A stretch of DNA of 36,719 nucleotides from Candidatus Borkfalkia stercoripullorum (GTDB taxonomy: Bacteria > Bacillota > Clostridia > Christensenellales > Borkfalkiaceae), in NCBI GenBank assembly GCA_019119395.1, contig DWXC01000007.1:1-36719 (forward strand). The letters run 5' to 3'. Below the pieces are notes generated by a model. It made no database searches, had not been told where the DNA came from, and worked only from the letters and a program-made list of their open reading frames with translations. A program made the translations under genes and the position numbers. The stretch's first letter is position 1, and every line of letters starts with the position of its first letter. Positions 33,395 to 36,719 of this stretch are shown piece by piece.

Positions 33395-34237
33395 TCAACG
33401 CACCTCCTTTTTGAACAGGTTGCACGCCTTTTCGCGCTCTTTCGCTTCAAATTCCTTATAAGTGGAAGCGCGCTTCAAAATTTCGTCGTAATCCACTTCG
33501 TGCCCGTCGAAATCGGGGCCGTCCACGCAGGCGAATCTGGTTTTGCCCGCCACCGTAAGGCGGCAGCAGCCGCACATGCCCGTGCCGTCTATCATGATCG
33601 GGTTCATGCTGACCACCGTTTTGATGCCGTACTGTTTGGTGAGAAGGGACACGAACTTCATCATGACCACGGGGCCGATGGCGATCACCTCGTCGTAACT
33701 GTTGCCCGCCTCGATGAGCGCTTTGAGCGCGTCGGTAACCAGTCCCTTTTCTCCGTAACTGCCGTCGTCCGTCATCATTTTGAACACGTCGGAAACGGCG
33801 GAAAACTCCTCTTCGAGTATCACGAGGTCTTTATTGCGGAAGCCGACCACGGAATGCACTTCCGCGCCCTGTTCGTGCAGTTTTTTCGCGACGGGATACG
33901 CGATGGCGCAGCCGACGCCGCCGCCCACGACGGCGACCTTTTTCAGCCCTTCCGTGTGTGAAGGCTCGCCCAAAGGGCCGACGAAGTCCTGTATATATTC
34001 TCCCTCTTTCAGGTGGTTCAGCCGCTCGGTCGTGCCGCCGACGATCTGGAAAATGATGGTGACGGTGCCCTTTTCCCTGTCGAAATCCGCGACGGTGAGC
34101 GGGATGCGCTCGCCCTCTTCGTCCACGCGGAGGATGATGAATTGCCCCGGCTCCGCCTTGCGCGCGACAAAGGGCGCGGCCACTTCCATAAGCGTGACGG
34201 TCGGGTTCAGCTCTCTCTTTTTTACGATCTTGTACAT
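33395..34237 (-). CDS. nfnA: FAD/NAD-binding small subunit of NfnAB transhydrogenase
   Basis: 280 aa from the ATG at 34237, with GAGG 8 nt upstream. It has a ferredoxin-NADP reductase fold: an N-terminal FAD barrel (PGQFIILRVDEEGERIPLTVAD), an NAD domain (VAVVGGGVGCAIAYPVAKKL), and C-terminal Cys residues for a [2Fe-2S] cluster (GMCGCCRLTVAGKTRFACVDGP). The family includes PyrK and SudB, but the immediate coupling to an NfnB-type gene favours NfnA. It is the partner that takes electrons from NADH. Together with PFOR it links pyruvate oxidation to NADPH supply. Confidence 0.9.
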   Translation of the reverse strand: MYKIVKKRELNPTVTLMEVAAPFVARKAEPGQFIILRVDEEGERIPLTVADFDREKGTVTIIFQIVGGTTERLNHLKEGEYIQDFVGPLGEPSHTEGLKKVAVVGGGVGCAIAYPVAKKLHEQGAEVHSVVGFRNKDLVILEEEFSAVSDVFKMMTDDGSYGEKGLVTDALKALIEAGNSYDEVIAIGPVVMMKFVSLLTKQYGIKTVVSMNPIMIDGTGMCGCCRLTVAGKTRFACVDGPDFDGHEVDYDEILKRASTYKEFEAKEREKACNLFKKEVR

Positions 34238-34273
34238 ACCTTTTTCCTCAAAACTTTCGCTGTAACGCACAAT

Positions 34274-34302
34274 ATTATAACGGACGCGGCCCTTGAATAC
34301 AA
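34274..34302 (-). promoter_or_regulatory. Promoter of nfnAB
   Basis: Minus strand: TTGTAT (34297-34302), 17 nt, TATAAT (34274-34279). Transcription would start near 34267, a leader of about 30 nt with GAGG before the ATG. Confidence 0.8.
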
Positions 34303-34358
34303 GCGTTTTGCGCCGCAATTTATAAATTCGCGGTATTAAAATTTTTTATAAAGCCTTC

Positions 34359-34394
34359 GCCTTAGCAAATGCGCATATGTACATTTGCGAGGCG
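34359..34394 (-). terminator. Probable terminator of the aldolase gene
   Basis: CGCCT and GCAAATG on the minus strand pair with CATTTGC and AGGCG (34359-34371 with 34382-34394). The tail is weak (GAAGGCTTTATAAAAAATTTT), so some read-through into nfnAB is possible. Confidence 0.5.
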
Positions 34395-34398
34395 CGCG

Positions 34399-35379
34399 TC
34401 AGTCCTTTTCGAGGAGCGAGCGGTGGAACGCCTCGTAATCGGTATTGCCTTCCCGTATGCAGGCAATGGCGGAAGAGGGGTGCATATTCAGCCTGCCCGT
34501 GAGCAGGTACGGGATATCGTACCCCCAGACGACGCCCTGTTCCCGAAGCGGAAGCATATAATCGGTGATAAAGCGCAGGACGGGCGGGAGATGATATTTC
34601 GGGTTCTTCAAAAAGCCCAACAGCAGTTCCATGGAACAGTTGCCCGCGCCGCGCCCCATGCCGTTCACGGTGGCGTCGAGCATGCTTGCGCCCCAGCTTG
34701 CCGCCTCGATGGTGTTGCCGAAGGCGAGCTGCTGGTTGTTGTGCGCGTGCACGCCGATGCTCTTTTTGTATTTTTCGCCCGCTTCGAGGTATTTTAAGGT
34801 GAGCTTTGCCACCTGCTCCGGATAGAGCGAACCGTAGCTGTCCACAAGGTAAATGCAGTCCGCGGGGCTTTGCCCGAGCATTTCGAGCGCCGCGTCTATC
34901 TCCTCGTCGCGCGCTTTTGAAACCGCCATGACGTTGACGGCCGTTTCGTATCCTTTTTTCGCGCAGTATTCGAGCATTTCGATCGCCGCGGGGATCTCGG
35001 TGATGTAGCAAGCGACGCGCACCATGTCGATCACGCTGTCCTTTTTGTTGCCGATGTCCTTTTTGAAGTCCGTCCTGCCCACGTCCGCCATGACGGAGAG
35101 TTTCATGTCCGACTTATTTTCGCCGACGATCTTCTGCACGTCCGCCTCGTCGCAGAATTTGTACTTGCCGAATTTAGAAACGTCGAACATGGCTTTCGAC
35201 GCCTTGTAACCCATTTCCATGTAATCGACGCCCGCCGCAACGTTCATTTTGTAGAGCGCCTTGGCAAATTCGTCGGAAAACTCAAAATTATTGCAAAGCC
35301 CGCCGTCGCGCAAGGTAGCGTCGAGCACCTTGATGTCGGGGCGGAAGGATAATAACGAACCTTTACGTTTGACTTCCAT
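34399..35379 (-). CDS. DRE-TIM metallolyase family aldolase (HOA aldolase-like)
   Basis: 326 aa from the ATG at 35379, which has AAGGAG 5 nt upstream; a GTG 24 nt earlier is less likely. The TIM-barrel signature DATLRDGG (D20, R24, D25) and the metal-binding GVHAHNNQQLAFGNTIEAA are intact, followed by MGRGAGN, all typical of the HMG-CoA lyase/isopropylmalate synthase/4-hydroxy-2-oxovalerate aldolase superfamily. It is closest in look to stand-alone HOA-type aldolases encoded in gut Firmicutes. No DmpF-type dehydrogenase partner is nearby, so the substrate is open. An upstream TATAAT at 35499-35504 (minus) with no clear -35 may drive it through a hairpin-rich leader. Confidence 0.85.
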   Translation of the reverse strand: MEVKRKGSLLSFRPDIKVLDATLRDGGLCNNFEFSDEFAKALYKMNVAAGVDYMEMGYKASKAMFDVSKFGKYKFCDEADVQKIVGENKSDMKLSVMADVGRTDFKKDIGNKKDSVIDMVRVACYITEIPAAIEMLEYCAKKGYETAVNVMAVSKARDEEIDAALEMLGQSPADCIYLVDSYGSLYPEQVAKLTLKYLEAGEKYKKSIGVHAHNNQQLAFGNTIEAASWGASMLDATVNGMGRGAGNCSMELLLGFLKNPKYHLPPVLRFITDYMLPLREQGVVWGYDIPYLLTGRLNMHPSSAIACIREGNTDYEAFHRSLLEKD

Positions 35380-35403
35380 AAATACTCCTTGTTCCGTATT
35401 CAC

Positions 35404-36132
35404 AAAATTCTCGGCGAGCTGACGCCTGCGAATTTTCGTGAGTTGAGGGGAAACCCGAACGGCTTTCCCCTCTTTGCGGCACTTTTAAGGGCACACAAAT
35501 TATACAGTGCCGCAAATTCACCCTTTCCGTAAGGCAAAGCATTGCCAAATTGGGGTGCGCTGCGGAAAATTGCGATTTCCCTTGCGCGAATTAGTATTAA
35601 ATAATTTAAGGCGCGTTTGAAAACCGCGTTTTTCAAAAAGCGCACTCAATTTGCCGCACACTTGCGGCCTCGGCGGGTGAATGCGGCGCGCATGATACTG
35701 TGTGCCCTCAAAAAGCGCGCCGCAGAGGGCAGCGCCCTAAACTCACGAAAAATGATTTGTCAGCACAAATCATTTTTCGTGAACTAAAATACCTACTTGC
35801 GTTTCCGAAAATCGCACTTTTCGGAATAAGCCCCCTATTTGCCGCGATGAGCGGCTTGTCGAAAAAGAGTGAATGCGAAAATTGCTTTAATAGGTAAGCC
35901 CTTAAATTAAGGCTTCCAAAAATCGCAACGCGCGCAGCGGTGTGAGATTTTTGGAAATAAGGAGCGGCAAATATATAGGAGCAAAGCATTTGCAAACATT
36001 GTAAATGCTTGCGTAAAATATTTTGCCGCGACGCTGCAGAGAGAAAAACGCCGCAGAGCCGACCCGCGCGTCGGCGAACGGCGGTTGTCTCTCAAATCAC
36101 GACTTTTCGCAGCGCCTTTGCGCGAGAAAAGT
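35404..36132. other. Hairpin-dense intergenic region: candidate large structured RNA or composite of mobile hairpin repeats
   Basis: No gene is convincing in these 730 nt. Perfect stems include 35445-35453/35464-35472, 35473-35482/35507-35516, 35616-35623/35630-35637, 35682-35691/35715-35724, 35743-35760/35765-35782 (18 bp, 4-nt loop), 35803-35811/35818-35826, 35914-35924/35946-35956, 35964-35974/36018-36029 with an inner 8-bp stem, a three-tier stem 36039-36093, and 36102-36108/36126-36132. Two 10-bp long-range complementarities join hairpin loops (35488-35497 with 35699-35708) and distant segments (35602-35611 with 35900-35909). Diverged duplicated units are also present. Short reading frames here show no ribosome sites and read through the hairpins, so they are not called as genes. 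The strand is undecided. Confidence 0.55.
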
Positions 36133-36140
36133 GTGAACTC

Positions 36141-36719
36141 TCAGTGTCTGTTTTTCAACTCCGTGCATACGTCCGAGAGTTTTACGCCCGCATTTGCGAG
36201 CAATACGAGGGTGTGATAAAAGAGGTCTGCACACTCGCCCACGATCTCTTCTTTGTCTGCGTTCTTTGCCGCGATGACAAGTTCCACCGCCTCTTCGCCC
36301 GTCTTTTTGGCGATCTTGTCTACGCCCTTTTCGAACAGGTACGCGGTATAACTGCCCTCTTCGGGGTTCTGCTTTCTGTCCTCGACGATGCGTTGGAGTT
36401 CCCCGAGCATCTCCGCGCCCTTTCCGCATTCCTTTACGGGCGTAAAAAAGCAGGTGTAATTGCCCGTGTGGCAGGCGGCGCCGATCTGTTCCACCTTCAA
36501 AAGCACGCAGTCTTTATCGCAGTCGAGGTATATGCCGCGCACCTTTTGCAGATGCCCGCTCTCCTCGCCCTTTTTCCACAGTTTTTTGCGCGAACGGCTC
36601 CAATAGTGCGCGTAGCCCGTTTCCAGCGTCTTACGGTACGCCTCTTCGTTCATGTATGCCTGCATGAGCACTTCGCCGCTTTCGAAGTCCTGCGCGATCG
36701 CACAGACCAGCCCGTGCGC
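36141..36719 (-). CDS. hisIE: Bifunctional phosphoribosyl-AMP cyclohydrolase / phosphoribosyl-ATP pyrophosphatase (partial)
   Basis: 192 residues are in the window; the frame stays open to the right edge, so the N-terminus (a few tens of residues) is missing. The HisI half shows [28 protein letters not shown] and the metal-binding DCDKDC and [15 protein letters not shown]; the HisE half has [34 protein letters not shown] and [13 protein letters not shown]. It catalyses steps 2 and 3 of histidine synthesis. In many Firmicutes hisIE ends the his operon, which would extend to the right of the window. The stem-loops beginning 9 nt after the stop may terminate the transcript. Confidence 0.95.
   Translation of the reverse strand, partial: AHGLVCAIAQDFESGEVLMQAYMNEEAYRKTLETGYAHYWSRSRKKLWKKGEESGHLQKVRGIYLDCDKDCVLLKVEQIGAACHTGNYTCFFTPVKECGKGAEMLGELQRIVEDRKQNPEEGSYTAYLFEKGVDKIAKKTGEEAVELVIAAKNADKEEIVGECADLFYHTLVLLANAGVKLSDVCTELKNRH

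Noticed and set aside
32001-34237. Glutamate synthase small subunit or sulfide dehydrogenase
   Set aside because: There is no gltB nearby, and the adjacent FAD/[2Fe-2S] partner gene together with the anaerobic PFOR context favours NfnAB. SudAB cannot be excluded by sequence alone.
35400-35995. Short frames of 60-95 codons in the hairpin region
   Set aside because: They run through perfect inverted repeats, have no ribosome sites and no recognisable domains; the DNA is better explained as structured RNA or repeats.

Overview
The window comes from a GC-rich anaerobic Firmicute, most likely a clostridium. The evidence is a NifJ-type pyruvate:ferredoxin oxidoreductase, an NfnAB-type bifurcating transhydrogenase, the Firmicute order ecfA1-ecfA2-ecfT-truA, and many textbook sigma-A promoters with 16-17 nt spacers. 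A Christensenellales-like gut lineage is my guess from gene content and composition; nothing in the window proves it. No rRNA, tRNA, CRISPR array or transposase gene was seen.

Layout. 1-5646 (minus): the first codons of a gene leaving the left edge, then an operon read leftward, ecfA1-ecfA2-ecfT-truA, followed by a membrane protein, an NYN/OST-HTH RNA-binding or nuclease-type protein and a 60-aa protein. 5766-9460 (plus): PFOR with its own promoter and terminator. 9639-11007: a divergent pair, a 75-aa Cys-rich protein and a LysR regulator. 11027-15053 (minus): a MarR regulator and a heterodimeric ABC exporter, with two tandem palindromic operators at the promoter. 15284-19644: a DUF3810 membrane metalloprotease-like protein and a GtaA/DUF4965-type hydrolase divergent from its probable ArsR-type regulator.

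19657-28950 is a phage-derived island. Eight intact, tightly packed minus-strand genes follow the head-gene order of phage P22: large terminase, a small 86-aa protein, portal, scaffold, coat, a gp4-like adaptor, a gp10-like beta-propeller nozzle and a coiled-coil protein. Upstream lies an ArpU/RinA-like late regulator whose promoter region carries a LexA-like (SOS) box. No integrase, replication, lysis, tailspike or ejection genes are present. A secreted SH3-like, membrane-anchored protein sits between regulator and terminase, and a larger paralogue (beta-propeller plus SH3-like modules, 29130-31766) lies on the other side of the regulator.

31812-36719 (minus): nfnA-nfnB, a DRE-TIM aldolase, a roughly 730-nt intergenic region packed with hairpins and diverged repeats (35404-36132), and hisIE running off the right edge.

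How it fits together: PFOR makes acetyl-CoA and reduced ferredoxin, and NfnAB can turn reduced ferredoxin plus NADH into NADPH. The ECF module energises vitamin uptake with S components encoded elsewhere. The most unusual elements are the apparently SOS-linked, capsid-only P22-like island, the ornate hairpin region before the aldolase, and three operon-leading genes whose -10 box lies 6-8 nt before the ATG with no Shine-Dalgarno, which suggests leaderless mRNAs.
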